A stretch of 64,000 nucleotides of DNA from Lachnospira sp900551945 (GTDB lineage: Bacteria; Bacillota; Clostridia; Lachnospirales; Lachnospiraceae), in assembly GCA_048380335.1 (NCBI GenBank), contig DBFCCI010000038.1, positions 1 to 64,000 on the forward strand, written 5' to 3'. The position numbers and the translations under genes were made by a program. Under the pieces are notes generated by a model. That model had not been told where the DNA came from and did no database searches. It saw only the letters and a list, made by a program, of their open reading frames with translations. Below are positions 53,487 through 61,937 of the stretch, piece after piece; within the stretch, counting starts at the first letter, position 1; each line of letters starts with the position of its first letter.

Positions 53487-53831
53487 CTGACTACTCTCCA
53501 CAGCAAGCTGTGGGTTCTAACTGATGATATTTTGCAGTAATCGTACATCATTTTCAGACTTTGGATATACTGTCTTTCTATCAGAGTAGCGGACTCAACA
53601 ACCAAGCAGTCCTACGACCACATTAGCGATTGTCTTCTGTATTTCTACAAGGAAGCATAGTCATTCTCCCTGTTCTAAACGAACGTCATGCTTTGAACAT
53701 TTTACCTACGGAAAGACTACTCCGTAGAACCTAATATTCAATTGTTAAATTTATTGTACAATATTTTACTTATAATATCAACTATTTTTGTGGCTTTCAG
53801 CTTCACAGCAAGCTATGGAGTTATTTGCCAC
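53487..53831 (-). mobile_element. IS200/IS605-like remnant, transposase coding lost
   Basis: About 345 bp bounded by CTGACTACTCTCCACAGCAA (with CACAGCAAGCTGTG palindrome) at one side and the GTGGC...GCCAC hairpin (53790-53831) at the other. The inside is richer in G+C than its surroundings. On the minus strand it reads GCTAATGTGGTCGTAGGACT then ...TTGTTGAGTCCGCTACTC, which resembles the tnpB 3' end/omega-RNA region of IS605-type elements from memory. It has no open frame of useful size. It covers the end of pstA: the last codons and stop of pstA are element sequence. Confidence 0.6.
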
Positions 53832-54669
53832 TTGCTGATAACTTTTTAGCTGCAAAGCTTGAAAGCATATTTATAATTATTACCATAACAAGAAGAACTA
53901 CTGCTGTTGCATACGCCTGGTCAATGTTTAGTCCTTCTTTTGAAAGATTATACATGTGTACTGAAAGTGTTCTAGCTGATGAAAATACACTTGTTGGAAC
54001 TTTTGCAACTGTACCTGCTGTGTAAATAAGTGCTGCTGTTTCTCCCACTATTCTTCCTGTTGCAAGAATTACTCCTGAAAGTATTCCGGGTACAGCCGAT
54101 GGAAGTACAACTTTAAATACAGTTCTTAATTTACCAGCTCCTAGTCCAAAGCTTCCTTCTCTATAATTTTTAGGAACAGAAAGAAGTGCTTCTTCTGTAG
54201 TTCTCATAATTGTTGGCAACACCATTATAGCTACAGTAAATGCTCCTGATAAAAGCGAATAGCCAAATTTACAAGTTCCAACGAAAAACAACATACCAAA
54301 AAGTCCATAAACTATAGAAGGTATTCCCGATAAAGTTTCTGCTGTAATTCTTACTACATTTACAATCTTATTACCTTTTTTAGCATACTCAACCATATAG
54401 ATAGCTGAAAATATTCCAAGTGGCGTTGCAATAACAAGTGCTAATGCTGTAAGAAGTAATGTATTGATTATTGATGGCAGCATTGAAACATTTTCCGAAT
54501 TATACTCCCATGCAAATAATGATGGTGTAAGGTGCGGAACACCTTTTACTACAATATATACAACGATAAATCCAAGAACAAATATTGTAAGAAATGCCGC
54601 AAAGTTAGTTATAACAAATACTGCCAATGAAGCGGGGTGTTTTAAATATGATTTTAATTTTGTATTCAT
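53821..54669 (-). CDS. pstA: Phosphate ABC transporter permease PstA
   Basis: Membrane subunit of the high-affinity phosphate importer: 282 residues, six hydrophobic segments, ETLSGIPSIVYGLFGMLFF and the loop YREGSFGLGAGKLRTVFKVV. Its start overlaps the pstC stop by one base. The last few codons (ASGK and stop) are formed by the IS-like element, so the natural end may have been altered slightly. pstB and phoU, normally next, are missing here. Confidence 0.94.
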   Translation of the reverse strand: MNTKLKSYLKHPASLAVFVITNFAAFLTIFVLGFIVVYIVVKGVPHLTPSLFAWEYNSENVSMLPSIINTLLLTALALVIATPLGIFSAIYMVEYAKKGNKIVNVVRITAETLSGIPSIVYGLFGMLFFVGTCKFGYSLLSGAFTVAIMVLPTIMRTTEEALLSVPKNYREGSFGLGAGKLRTVFKVVLPSAVPGILSGVILATGRIVGETAALIYTAGTVAKVPTSVFSSARTLSVHMYNLSKEGLNIDQAYATAVVLLVMVIIINMLSSFAAKKLSASGK

Positions 54670-55526
54670 TAAACATTCTCCCCTTTCCTTTTAAGTATTG
54701 AAAATAACATATTTATTATAAGTATAAACACAAATAGTACTACGCCAGTTGCTATAAGCGCCTCTCTATGTAAGTCAGTTGCATAGCCCATTTCCATTAC
54801 TATATTTGCTGTAAGTGTTCTTATTCCTTTAAATATTCCTTTTGGCATTCTTGCTTGATTACCAGCCACCATAATTACTGCCATAGTTTCCCCGATTGCA
54901 CGACCAATTCCTAGCACAATTCCTGCCATTATTCCTGACTTTGCTGCTGGTACAACTGTTAAAAACACACTACGTTCATGTGTTGCTCCAAGAGCTAATG
55001 CACCTTGATAATATTTTTCTGGCACAGCTCTTATTGAAGCTTCCGAAATACTAATTATAGTTGGTAAAATCATTATGCCAAGAAGAACTGATGCTGTAAA
55101 AATACTATTTCCATCCGCACCCAGACTTCCTATCGCTGGAACTATGACACAAAGTCCGAAAAATCCGTATACTACAGATGGTATTCCTGCAAGTAAGTCT
55201 ACTCCCGGCTTCATTATTTTATAAAGCCATGCTGGACAGAACTTAGCCATGTATATTGCAGTTAATAATCCTATTGGCACACCTATTATTACAGCTCCCG
55301 CAGTTACATATATACTGCCAAGTATCATTGGAAATATTCCATATATATCATTGCCGGGTTTCCACATTTTTCCTAAAAGGAAGTCAAATAATCCTATTTT
55401 TGCCATTGCGGGAATACCATTTGCAAAAAGAAATATACATATAAGCGCTACTGCCAAAATTGATACACACGCACATAACAGAAACACTATTTCCATTATT
55501 TTTTCTTTTAATACTGTCTTATTCAC
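54669..55526 (-). CDS. pstC: Phosphate ABC transporter permease PstC
   Basis: Second membrane subunit: 285 residues, six hydrophobic segments, LLAGIPSVVYGFFGLCVI and the loop YYQGALALGATHERSVFLTV. Spaced 41 bp from pstS and fused in translation with pstA. Assignment is secure from the motif GIGRAIGETMAVIMVAGN. Confidence 0.95.
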   Translation of the reverse strand: MNKTVLKEKIMEIVFLLCACVSILAVALICIFLFANGIPAMAKIGLFDFLLGKMWKPGNDIYGIFPMILGSIYVTAGAVIIGVPIGLLTAIYMAKFCPAWLYKIMKPGVDLLAGIPSVVYGFFGLCVIVPAIGSLGADGNSIFTASVLLGIMILPTIISISEASIRAVPEKYYQGALALGATHERSVFLTVVPAAKSGIMAGIVLGIGRAIGETMAVIMVAGNQARMPKGIFKGIRTLTANIVMEMGYATDLHREALIATGVVLFVFILIINMLFSILKRKGENV

Positions 55527-55567
55527 ATCAATTCCTCATTTCATAAGCGTTTTACGCACCTTTTATA

Positions 55568-56482
55568 CTATTTTACATCGCTCCACTTTGTTGTTTCACC
55601 TGTGTATACAGACTTAATCTGGTCAACTGTCATATCACTTATAGAATTTTTTGTATTAACCACTATTGCAATACCATCAAGGGCTATAGCTTTAGATGTT
55701 AAACCTGCTTGTGTTTCACTGTCTTTTAATTCTCTTGAAGCCATACCAATATCACAAGTACCATCTTTAGTAGCTGTCATACCTGTTGTTGAGTCGCTTT
55801 CTTGAAGTTCAATTGTTGCACCTGTATTTACTTTCTTGTAACCTTCAATTAACTTTTCCATAACTGGTGTTACTGATGAAGAACCTGCAATTACAAGCTT
55901 TCCTGTAGTACCAGCTGTTGTAAATGCTCCTGTGTTACCTTCTGAAATGTAACCATTATCTTCTACAATCTTCTGTCCGTCAGCACTCATTATGTAATTT
56001 ATAAAATCTTGTGCAAGCTCACTTGGAGTTCCCTTTGTTGCTATATTAAATGGTCTTGAAAGCTTGTAGCTACCATTCTTTACATTGTCTGCTGTAGCTT
56101 CAACTCCACCAACCTTTAATGCCTTTACTGTAGAATTTAATGCTCCTAAAGAAATATAACCTATTGAGCTTTCATCACCTGCTACAGTAGTAATAACTGT
56201 TGCTGTACTATTTACTACGACTGCATCTTCCGATGTCATATCTATTTTTTTACCACTTGAGTCTTTTTGTTCAACTCCTACAAGCTCTATAAATGCTCCT
56301 CTTGTTCCTGAACCATCTTCTCTTGATATTACTGTTATATTCTTGCTTGAAGCTTGTGCAGTTGAGCCATTAGTTGCATCTGTCGATGAAGACGAACTCC
56401 CACCACAACCTGTCAATGCTCCTGCTAAACATAACACACTTACTGCTATTGCAGTAAACTTTTTTAATCCATACTTTCTCAT
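55568..56482 (-). CDS. pstS: Phosphate-binding protein PstS, circularly permuted
   Basis: A lipoprotein (lipobox LTGCGG, Cys26) that binds phosphate outside the cell for PstCA. It uses the PstS sequence blocks, but in swapped order. The block usually late in the protein, ISREDGSGTRGAFIELVG with GYISLGALNSTVKAL, comes first (about 48-190). The block usually at the N-terminus, VIAGSSSVTPVMEKLIEGYK with DIGMASRELKDSE and ALDGIAIVVN, comes last (about 197-304). The 304 residues contain both halves, so the fold can be complete. Possible Pho boxes lie 190-280 bp upstream. Confidence 0.9.
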   Translation of the reverse strand: MRKYGLKKFTAIAVSVLCLAGALTGCGGSSSSSTDATNGSTAQASSKNITVISREDGSGTRGAFIELVGVEQKDSSGKKIDMTSEDAVVVNSTATVITTVAGDESSIGYISLGALNSTVKALKVGGVEATADNVKNGSYKLSRPFNIATKGTPSELAQDFINYIMSADGQKIVEDNGYISEGNTGAFTTAGTTGKLVIAGSSSVTPVMEKLIEGYKKVNTGATIELQESDSTTGMTATKDGTCDIGMASRELKDSETQAGLTSKAIALDGIAIVVNTKNSISDMTVDQIKSVYTGETTKWSDVK

Positions 56483-56649
56483 ATTAATCCTTCTTTCTTT
56501 TTCAAATTAGATTTATTTTCTAATCTTATTAAGTAGCAAAACAGATTGCGCATATCTGTCTAAAAACACATATATGGTCACACTATAATTTTCAACCAAA
56601 TATACATTTCCTACTTCCTGTCAAACTCTATACTTTATTTGACATTGAT

Positions 56650-56764
56650 ATAATACAAAAAAATATGTAAAATCTACTATCACGCAAAACTAAAATCAAT
56701 GTAAAGTGTTTGTAAAGATATATTAATTATGTAAAGTTAAATTTGTAATTGTAAAATATGTAAA
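56650..56764 (-). promoter_or_regulatory. Candidate Pho boxes and promoter of pstS
   Basis: On the minus strand TTTACA occurs at 56759-56764, 56750-56755, 56730-56735, 56711-56716, 56700-56705 and 56666-56671. Two of them (56711 and 56700) are 11 bp apart, the spacing of PhoP/PhoB direct repeats. A TATTAT -10 (56650-56655) follows with no clear -35. The remainder of the 56483-56879 gap shows only this and the terminator at 56812. Confidence 0.5.
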
Positions 56765-56811
56765 TTCTATGTGAAAATTTCAATTTGTAAAACTGTTTTA
56801 AAATTAAAAAT

Positions 56812-56846
56812 AATGCAGAGATGTATATTATTTACATCTCTGCATT
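56812..56846 (-). terminator. Terminator after the SipW-type protein gene
   Basis: AATGCAGAGATGTA pairs perfectly with TACATCTCTGCATT. It lies 34 bp past the stop of the 56880 gene. Confidence 0.75.
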
Positions 56847-56879
56847 TTAACTTTGTCTACAAGCTAGAATATACTACAA

Positions 56880-57482
56880 TTATTTTACAGCTTCTTCAAT
56901 AACCACATCACTCCAACCTATTATATTGCCATCATTATCTTTAACTGGTGTAAAGTTGTCGGACTGAATAAACTCAGCTTTTGCGTCAATATTAAATGTC
57001 AAATCAGCCTCAGCATTTCCCCAACTTGTAGGAATTGTAACCTTTGTAAATAACTTAGAACTATTTTCTTCCCCCTCCTTATTAGAAAGAATTTTATTAT
57101 AGTAATAATATCCATCATCAGAAAGTGTCCAACCATCTGCTATATCAAGTCCATCTTGTATAGAACTTGCTTGCTCCTTTGTCAAACCACTAAACTCAAG
57201 CTTAACCCTTACATAAGCATCTTCAGACGTTTCATCAAGTATTACTGTAGGGTCTTTTTCTAATACATCACCTGGCTTTACATTTTTATAATCTTTACCT
57301 GTTGTATTATCATCTCTTTTTTGCTCACCCGTTTCTGTGAGTGAACCTGTTACATGACCAATTGTTATTACATTAGTTCTTGCGTCTTTATCTGTAAAAT
57401 ACGCAAGTGTTCCCCCCGTAACGGCTGTAATACACAAAGCCGACACTACAATACCTGTAGCTAATCTTTTTTTACTTTTCAA
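56880..57482 (-). CDS. SipW-type secreted protein 1 (TasA/camelysin-like)
   Basis: A 200-residue exported protein. The signal peptide ends in TGGTLAYFTDKDARTNV, the SipW-dependent type used by TasA/CalY fibre proteins. The body has KPGDVLEKDPTVILDETSED and AYVRVKLEF, a beta domain shared by the next two genes. TTG at 57482 has the strong RBS GGAGGGG; a GTG seven codons earlier (57503) is an alternative. It may form surface fibres. No sipW gene is in the window. Confidence 0.78.
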   Translation of the reverse strand: MKSKKRLATGIVVSALCITAVTGGTLAYFTDKDARTNVITIGHVTGSLTETGEQKRDDNTTGKDYKNVKPGDVLEKDPTVILDETSEDAYVRVKLEFSGLTKEQASSIQDGLDIADGWTLSDDGYYYYNKILSNKEGEENSSKLFTKVTIPTSWGNAEADLTFNIDAKAEFIQSDNFTPVKDNDGNIIGWSDVVIEEAVK

Positions 57483-57535
57483 TTTTCCCCTCCACTTTTT
57501 CACATTTTTATAAATTCCCCGTTTATTACAACTAT

Positions 57536-57628
57536 GAGAACTTGCTTTGAGATTTTCTCAAGCTATCAAGACAGTCATCAAGTTTTTATACAAGCACAAA
57601 CTTTTGCTCGCTGTTCGCATAAATAAAG
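57536..57628 (+). repeat. Dispersed intergenic repeat, copy 5
   Basis: Contains TATGAGAACTTGCTTTGAGA and the tail AACTTTTGCTCGCTGTTCGC then ATAAATAAAG. It lies between the first and second SipW-type genes and is one of the best copies. Confidence 0.5.
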
Positions 57629-57636
57629 TTGTGAAT

Positions 57637-58389
57637 TTAGTTAAACTGTGCGTCTTGTGATGTCTTTGTATTAACTAATTGTATAAGCTCTGGCTGTGCA
57701 TCTTTGTAAGTATTAAATGTTGAAGCTTGAACAGCGAAACCTGTTACTTTAATATTAAATGTTGGAAGTGTTCCTGCGTCTACAATATTTCCATCTTGGT
57801 CTTTATAAATAACTGTTGGGTCATACTTTTCTGTTTCTACATTAATTACATCAAGCTTGTTACCATCAGCGTCACACTTATATACTGTTGTTGTCTTTGC
57901 TAATGTTGACCACTCTTCTGTAATCTGAGCATTAACCTTTACATTGTTAAATAAAGCATCAGTTGATTCTCCTGCTTTTACGGCTGTTTTATATATCCAT
58001 ATTTCACTACCGTCTGAGTTTTGAGCTACTTTTTCCCAATCATCTTCATTATAATCTGTAATTTCAGCATATTTCTTAAAGTCAGTAGAACTCATAGGAT
58101 TACCCAAATTATCAGTATAATCAACTTTAATAGCCATATAAATAGCTTCATCAGAGTCATTTGTCATAACTGGGTTCTTTCTAATTACATCACCCGGAAT
58201 ATAGTTTTTACCAGAGTCTTCTGTCCACTCGGTTTCTGTAAGTGTTGTACTGATATTTTTAGAAGATGTAAATGTATTTGTCTTAGTTTCAGTTACAGAA
58301 TTAAGATATGCAAGTGTTCCCCCTGTTGCAAGTCCTGCTGATAAAACCATTGCAGCCGCTGTTAAAGTAATTCTTTTTGACTTTTTCAT
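57637..58389 (-). CDS. SipW-type secreted protein 2
   Basis: A 250-residue exported protein, paralogous to its neighbours. The signal region is AGLATGGTLAYLNSVTETKT, then YIPGDVIRKNPVMTNDSDEA and IYMAIKVDY. The last part includes FNIKVTGFAVQAST, also shared with the third copy. GGAGGCAA precedes the ATG. It is probably a structural surface or matrix protein. It lacks a sortase motif or C-terminal anchor. Confidence 0.82.
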   Translation of the reverse strand: MKKSKRITLTAAAMVLSAGLATGGTLAYLNSVTETKTNTFTSSKNISTTLTETEWTEDSGKNYIPGDVIRKNPVMTNDSDEAIYMAIKVDYTDNLGNPMSSTDFKKYAEITDYNEDDWEKVAQNSDGSEIWIYKTAVKAGESTDALFNNVKVNAQITEEWSTLAKTTTVYKCDADGNKLDVINVETEKYDPTVIYKDQDGNIVDAGTLPTFNIKVTGFAVQASTFNTYKDAQPELIQLVNTKTSQDAQFN

Positions 58390-58416
58390 AAAAAATTGCC
58401 TCCAAATATTTTAATA

Positions 58417-59106
58417 TTACAGCTCGTTAGCTGTCACTAATTCATTTAATGCTGTCTTAGCTTCTTCCATTGAAATGCCGTAAGCCTGAACAGCATAGGC
58501 TGTTACCTTAATATTAAAATTAGGTAACAGATGTGTATTTTCATCTTGTGTAAGATCAGCGCTTAAATGTACATTTGTAAATAAAGGTTCTGTAACATTT
58601 TCAAGAACAGTTGTTGAAGCATCATCTTGTGTAAGAATGTTCTTGTACATATAGACAACACTTTTTCCATATTCACCGGTATCATTTTCCTTGTCAGTTT
58701 CCTCAGTCCCGATATAAACCCATGAACCTGAAAAATCAATTCCCATCTGATCATCATTTGCTCCCCTATCAAGATACAACCTTCTAAATTCGCCAAATGA
58801 TAACTCGTTTTCTTCATCATAATACTGAACTTTTAATGCTACATAAGATGAAACACTGTTATCACTAAGCGTAACTGTTGGGTCTTTGTCAATTACCTGT
58901 CCTGGCACATAAGCTGATGCCTGCTCCTTTCCATGCTCTTGCCAGTTAGGCTCTGTCAATGTGATTTTAATTTCTTTATCTGATTGAAATGTGTTGGTTG
59001 CCGTTGGCGTTACTGAACTTAATAGTGAATATGTAACACCCACCCCAGCTAATATTAAGATTGTTACAACACTAACAACCAACAATATTATTCGCCTTTT
59101 CTTCAT
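58417..59106 (-). CDS. SipW-type secreted protein 3
   Basis: A 229-residue exported protein with a transmembrane-type signal, GVGVTYSLLSSVTPTATNTF in place of the usual GGTLAYF. The shared body follows: YVPGQVIDKDPTVTLSDNSV and SYVALKVQYYDEE, then FNIKVTAYAVQAYG. The ATG at 59106 (AAAGGAAG upstream) is preferred to the GTG directly before it. It is first of the three tandem paralogues, 28 bp before the second; the tripling suggests local duplication and specialisation. Confidence 0.8.
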   Translation of the reverse strand: MKKRRIILLVVSVVTILILAGVGVTYSLLSSVTPTATNTFQSDKEIKITLTEPNWQEHGKEQASAYVPGQVIDKDPTVTLSDNSVSSYVALKVQYYDEENELSFGEFRRLYLDRGANDDQMGIDFSGSWVYIGTEETDKENDTGEYGKSVVYMYKNILTQDDASTTVLENVTEPLFTNVHLSADLTQDENTHLLPNFNIKVTAYAVQAYGISMEEAKTALNELVTANEL

Positions 59107-59220
59107 CACAGTGCTTCCTTTCTTTATTTACTTTACGTTGTTATTATGCGCCATGTAAGTCACAAGGCAGTCACATAGGAAAAATTTGGAAATATATTTT
59201 TAAATTATTATACAAACTGT

Positions 59221-59341
59221 TAAAAACACACTCTACAAGTTACCACGACAATTACCAATGTCTTATAAAACTATAGATTTTTTCGTTGTTTGCAAAAAAA
59301 GATATTAGCTAAAAATTTTATATTTTAACTAATATCTTTAT
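59221..59341. terminator. Dispersed repeat tail and terminator
   Basis: A dispersed-repeat copy (ACACACTCTACAAGTT ... TTTTTCGTTGTTTGCAAAAA, 59221-59300) runs into a hairpin GATATTAGCTAAAA/TTTTAACTAATATC with A and T runs (59295-59341). It would end the esterase transcript. Confidence 0.55.
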
Positions 59342-59361
59342 ATAGTAATATTATTTATCAT

Positions 59362-59442
59362 TTGAGTTTCCGCATTTTGCATTACTGTTTATATACTATT
59401 GATATCTTCACAATTTTACAAATGCAAAATGTGGAAACTCAA
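59362..59442. mobile_element. MITE-like element, copy C (deleted)
   Basis: Terminal inverted repeats TTGAGTTTCCGCATTTTGCA (59362-59381) and TGCAAAATGTGGAAACTCAA (59423-59442) are related to those of copy A. Inside is a single TTTATATACTATTGATATC arm; the central palindrome is gone. It begins four bases past the esterase stop. Confidence 0.7.
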
Positions 59443-59446
59443 GTAT

Positions 59447-60403
59447 TTATCGGAATATTCTCCTTGCAAAATTATAAAGTCCATTTTGCCATACTGCGCC
59501 TTCATGTCCACCCGGCATTTCATAATAAATATAATCTATATTATACTTATCAAACATTTCCGTAAATTCTCTTACTCCGTCTATAAATGGGTCTTCCACA
59601 CCAACTTGATATAACAAAAGCTTATAATTATTTTGTAACTTAGTATAGTCAAAATCTTTTAAAACACCAGCCGCCCATTCTTCGTCTTTAAAAATTCCAT
59701 TTGTGGCAGAAAAACCACCTATATATCCAAATTGTGTAGGATACTTAAAGCCAATATATGAAGCCTCTCTACCTCCTAACGAATATCCTGCTATTGCAGT
59801 ATTTTCTTTCCCTGTCTTTACTGAATAGTTATTATTAATAATTGGCATAAGATTATTTTCAAGCTCATCTATAAAATTATCATATTGTGCTGTAAGTTCA
59901 TAAAATGATAATCCATCCTCTGAGTCGTACTGCTCAGATGTAAACACTGTTGGACATACAACTATCATATCAGGCGCATCATAGTCATAATGTGCATTTT
60001 GAACTATATATTGCGCTCCCATTACACCCCAATTTTGATAATCCCCACTCATTCCATGCAAAAGATATAATACGGGATATTGTTGCTCACTACTATATCC
60101 ATAAGGGAGAATAACATTTGCCTTTTTATATTTATGCGATACTGTTGAATAGTACTCAATCTCTGTAGTTTCACCATATAACCTACCATCATGAGGTTCA
60201 AGATAATGAGCAGGCGTATCATAATTAGTATCACTGTGAATATCATAAGAACTAATTTGAGTAGTAGGTTGTGTAGAATTTACACTTTCCTTTGTAGTCT
60301 GTAAATAACTCTCACTATCTGCCGTATTAGCCGCACAACCACCAAGCATTACCGCCGACAATGCAACTACAGATATTGCCTTATATAACTTAGTCCTTCT
60401 CAT
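59447..60403 (-). CDS. Lipoprotein alpha/beta-hydrolase esterase (CE1-like)
   Basis: A 318-residue surface esterase. The signal peptide ends with lipobox MLGGCAAN. After a polar linker comes an esterase-D/feruloyl esterase-type domain: VLYLLHGMSGDYQNWG, the nucleophile Ser in AIAGYSLGGREASYIG, Asp likely in QVGVEDPFIDG and His in EMPGGHEGAVW. Such enzymes cut acetyl or feruloyl esters of plant cell-wall polysaccharides; the substrate here is inferred. The start at 60403 has AAGGAGGG. Confidence 0.88.
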   Translation of the reverse strand: MRRTKLYKAISVVALSAVMLGGCAANTADSESYLQTTKESVNSTQPTTQISSYDIHSDTNYDTPAHYLEPHDGRLYGETTEIEYYSTVSHKYKKANVILPYGYSSEQQYPVLYLLHGMSGDYQNWGVMGAQYIVQNAHYDYDAPDMIVVCPTVFTSEQYDSEDGLSFYELTAQYDNFIDELENNLMPIINNNYSVKTGKENTAIAGYSLGGREASYIGFKYPTQFGYIGGFSATNGIFKDEEWAAGVLKDFDYTKLQNNYKLLLYQVGVEDPFIDGVREFTEMFDKYNIDYIYYEMPGGHEGAVWQNGLYNFARRIFR

Positions 60404-60547
60404 AAGTCCCTCCTTTTCATTTTTCATATACAATATAATTGTACATTACTTGTGTTTATATTCTAAAATACCAAAAAACATCAAAATTAAAAGGCCCCCT
60501 ATTCCCCATTTTTATATTTTCTATTTCAACAACTTTCCGTAATATAG

Positions 60548-60696
60548 CAGTATTATATAAACATAAATGCACCATTAAAAAGAACTGTTATATATATTTG
60601 TATGACAACAGCGAACACCTTTGTTCGATGATGGCATACAAATATAGGAAATTGTACTTTCACTGGTGTGTGAATGATTTATCTAATATTGATATC
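60548..60696. mobile_element. MITE-like element, copy B
   Basis: Central part matches copy A in reverse orientation: GCAGTATTATATAAAC, AATGCACCATTAAAAAGAAC, ATTTGTATGACAACAGCGAA and ACTGGTGTGTG, ending at TATTGATATC (60691-60696). The outer CTTGAG ends are decayed. The rest of the 60404-60827 gap holds only a terminator. Confidence 0.7.
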
Positions 60697-60715
60697 TTTC
60701 ACAACCTAAAATACA

Positions 60716-60753
60716 AAAAAGACAGTATGCCATTACAAAACACACTGTCTTTA
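60716..60753 (-). terminator. Terminator after the DUF2325 gene
   Basis: AAAGACAGT pairs with ACTGTCTTT about 75 bp past the DUF2325 stop. Confidence 0.5.
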
Positions 60754-60827
60754 ATATCCAATATTTAATAACATAATCTTACACAAATGCTTAAAACCCA
60801 CTTCTCTTATTTTAATAAAACCCAATC

Positions 60828-61106
60828 CTAACAAACCTGTTCAAGAATACTTGATAACGCATTTCCACTACTAGTATGACATCTTATAATATCAGCATTA
60901 CACTTTTCAGCTTCTGTCACAGCAGTTCTTACCATTTTATGAGATACAGTATTTGTAAATAAAATCATCACATCAGGCGAACCAATATGATTACTAAAAT
61001 TACCACTCATGTGAGTAAAAATCTTCACCTTACAATTAAAAGCCTTACATATTTTCTTATATTGACATACCATTCTATCATGTCCACCTACAATAACAAC
61101 ACTCAT
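60828..61106 (-). CDS. DUF2325 family protein
   Basis: A 92-residue protein of the DUF2325 family: MSVVIVGGHDRMVCQYKKIC, a VKIFTHMSGNFSNHIGSPDV stretch and a late ADIIRCHTSSGNALSSIL. Function not established; in anaerobic Firmicutes it is often found beside DUF3793 and feo genes, as here. The start at 61106 has GGAGG; the longer frame to 61145 does not. Confidence 0.88.
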   Translation of the reverse strand: MSVVIVGGHDRMVCQYKKICKAFNCKVKIFTHMSGNFSNHIGSPDVMILFTNTVSHKMVRTAVTEAEKCNADIIRCHTSSGNALSSILEQVC

Positions 61107-61194
61107 ATTATTCCTCCATTCTTGCGTATACTTAAAATTTAACATATATTTTCAATCAACTTCATTAATTGCTAATTACACTATTACTGCTAAA

Positions 61195-61809
61195 TTAACC
61201 TACACATTCCATTTTTCTTGATAATATTTTTTTATAAATTAAAGACATATCCATGCCACTTGATACCATACTTATAACTTGCTCTGTTGCTTTATCATAC
61301 TTTTTGAAAAGCTCCTTTTTTTCATTAACATTTTCATATACTTTCCAATATCCTGAATATAAATAATCTTTTCCCTTATTTTCTACAAAGCCCTTTACAT
61401 CTTCTATTGGATACCCCAAAAGAAGACCCATTTCATGAGGAAAATCTTCATGATTATCCATATAACTTGCATATCTTAACTTAAAACGATTAAGAATACT
61501 ATCTAATGAAAAATCAGTATAACCCTCACTTTTTAAGAACGCATAAACAGGTTCACTTAAAATATACTTTTCAAGTTCAGCCTTTCTGTATATTAGATAA
61601 GTCACACCTTTTTTGCCTGTGCATAATTTACATATCATCATATCAGAATTACACATAACGTCATTGAGCTTTTTTTCACAATCCCAATTAATACATAAAA
61701 GATTAGCTATCTTTACCCCCGCAATTACTGGTGCGCATTGTAATGCTAATTGTGTTCTTATATTGTGAAAATTAAGCTCTTTAAATATACAGAAAACCTC
61801 CTGACTCAT
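61195..61809 (-). CDS. DUF3793 family protein
   Basis: A 204-residue protein of the DUF3793 family: LALQCAPVIAGVKIANLL at the start, GVTYLIYRKAELEKYI in the middle, FPHEMGLLLGYPIEDVKGFV and YLYSGYWKVYEN later. Cys residues are few. The family is common near iron-transport genes of gut Clostridia and of unknown function. RBS GGGAGA precedes the ATG. Confidence 0.88.
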   Translation of the reverse strand: MSQEVFCIFKELNFHNIRTQLALQCAPVIAGVKIANLLCINWDCEKKLNDVMCNSDMMICKLCTGKKGVTYLIYRKAELEKYILSEPVYAFLKSEGYTDFSLDSILNRFKLRYASYMDNHEDFPHEMGLLLGYPIEDVKGFVENKGKDYLYSGYWKVYENVNEKKELFKKYDKATEQVISMVSSGMDMSLIYKKILSRKMECVG

Positions 61810-61937
61810 ACATTCTCTCCCTTCTTATCTTACTGCTATCCATATCCAATACAGATTGCCTTATATTATACTTGCCTACTATTTTGTTCGCCTTAAATAA
61901 TTTTAGTTAGTTTTAACTAACCTTTGTCTTTTATAAT

